A stretch of 64,000 bases of DNA. It comes from Prorocentrum cordatum. Taxonomy: Eukaryota > Sar > Dinophyceae > Prorocentrales > Prorocentraceae. The stretch is taken from positions 1 to 64,000 of the forward strand of contig CAUYUJ010012091.1 of NCBI GenBank assembly GCA_963575745.1. The letters run 5' to 3'. The translations under genes and the position numbers were made by a program. Below are positions 63,014-64,000 of the stretch, piece after piece (within the stretch, counting starts at the first letter, position 1; the number at the start of each line of letters is the position of its first letter). Below the pieces are notes generated by a model. The model searched no databases. It had not been told where the DNA came from and saw nothing but the letters and a program-made list of their open reading frames with translations.

Positions 63014-64000
63014 GTGAGGACCGTCGTTGTGAGTATCGCAATCGGTGGAGACCCCTGTGGGCCGCGAAAGGCTGTCCTGGGTAGGGGAGACGCATGTGAG
63101 TGCAGCAACTGTGCCTTCGGTGGAGCCCACCATGGAGCCACGATGCGCTGTCCTCGGTGGGTGGAGAGGCATGCGAACTGCTGCGCGGGGGCTTTCGGTT
63201 AAGCTCCCTGTGGGGCAACGAAACGCTGTCCTGGATGGGGGAGACGCATGCGAGTGCAGCTGTGGCCTTCGGTGGAGCTCCATATGGGGCCACGAAGAGC
63301 CGTCCTGGATTGGGGAGACGCATGCGAACTGCGCCACTGGGACTTCAGTGGGGCTCCTTGGGGCTACGAAAGGTTGGCCTGGGTGGGAGAGACGCATGCG
63401 AACTGCGCCACGGGGGCTTTCGGTGGAGCTCCCGATGGGGCCACGAAGCGCTGTCCTGGGAGGGGGAGACGCATGCGAACTGCGCCACTGGGACCCTCGG
63501 TGGAGCTCCCTATGGGGCCACGAAACGTTGTCCTGGGTGGGGGAGACGCATGCGAACTGCGCCACTGGGGCCTTCGATGAGGCCCCCTATGGGGTCACGA
63601 AGCCTTGTCCTGGGCGGGGGGGGCGCATGCGAACTGCGCCACTGGGGCCCCATGTGGGGCTCCCTATGGGGCCACGAAACGCTGTTCTGGGCGGGGGAGA
63701 CGCATGCGAACTGAGCCACTGGGGCATCTGGTGGGGCTCCCTATGGGGCCACGAAGCGCTGTCCTGGATATGGGGAAACGCATGCGAACTGCGCCACTGG
63801 ACCCTCGGTGGGGCTCCCTATGGGGCCACCAAGCGCCGTCCTGGGTGGGGGAGACGCATGCGAATTGCGCCGCTGGGGCCCTCGGTGGAGCTCCCTATGG
63901 GGCCACGAAAAGGCTGTCCTGGGTGGAGGAGACGCATGCGAGCTGCGCCAGTGGGGCCTTCGGTGGAGCTCTCCCTGGGGCCACGAAACGCAGTCCTGGC
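63014..64000. repeat. 77-bp satellite, about 13 copies, continuing past the window end
   Basis: GAGACGCATGCGAACTGCGC recurs at about 63087, 63164, 63241, 63315, 63389, 63466, 63543, 63620, 63698, 63775, 63851 and 63929 (spacing 74-78, mostly 77). Each unit also has GGTGGAGCTCCCTATGGGGC and CACGAAACGCTGTCCTGG. The period is not a multiple of three and units differ by substitutions, so it is non-coding. The right edge is outside the window. Confidence 0.95.

Noticed and set aside
62834-63714. Frames of about 200-240 residues on both strands over the 77-bp satellite
   Set aside because: A period of 77 shifts the frame every unit; the long frames result from lack of stops in GC-rich repeats.

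Overview
The window looks like nuclear DNA of a dinoflagellate, probably a free-living species with a large GC-rich genome. The evidence is indirect but consistent: very sparse coding sequence, exons separated by introns of 1-6 kb, probable GC-AG splice sites beside GT-AG ones, a head-to-tail array of nearly identical secreted-protein genes with PTPYPTP linkers, a Ty1/copia-like gag-protease fragment, two weak look-alikes of the dinoflagellate spliced leader, and a very high load of microsatellites and small hairpin elements. Nothing bacterial or organellar was seen, and no rRNA, tRNA or CRISPR array was found.

Layout. 1-11 kb: repeats, long GAT and TCC microsatellites and three weak exon candidates. 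11.2-26.3 kb, + strand: a dispersed gene for a RING-H2 finger protein. The codon phases of four or five small exons join into one reading frame carrying all eight metal ligands; its introns are packed with miniature inverted-repeat elements (MITE-like) and tandem repeats. 22.3-25.6 kb: a tandem duplication of a composite repeat. 27-38 kb: several unrelated tandem repeats (151 bp, about 292 bp, 75 bp, about 155 bp) with almost no coding signal. 38.25-51.32 kb: 2.8 tandem copies of a unit of about 4.67 kb, each with one intact gene for a secreted protein of 493, 489 or 477 residues (signal peptide, beta-rich N-terminal domain, Pro/Thr linker of variable length, von Willebrand type D-like C-terminal domain). 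51.32-54.4 kb: an LTR retroelement fragment (121-bp candidate LTR, primer-binding site, gag with CCHC knuckle, retropepsin-like region) that begins at the base where the third array unit stops. 54.9-60.7 kb, + strand: exons of one or two genes of unknown function. The last two have matching splice phase and encode a Lys/Gly-rich then acidic protein ending in a basic tail, followed at once by three RNA hairpins. 60.7-63 kb: microsatellites and one possible first exon. 63.0-64.0 kb: a 77-bp satellite running out of the window.

At least six hairpin or inverted-repeat families are scattered through the window, and several copies lie just upstream of proposed splice acceptors. This suggests that mobile hairpin elements have shaped the introns. 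The strongest calls are the three array genes, the retroelement fragment, RING exons 3 and 4, and the 58.2-60.6 kb exon pair. Exon ends were read by eye from phase and splice motifs and have not been checked against RNA.
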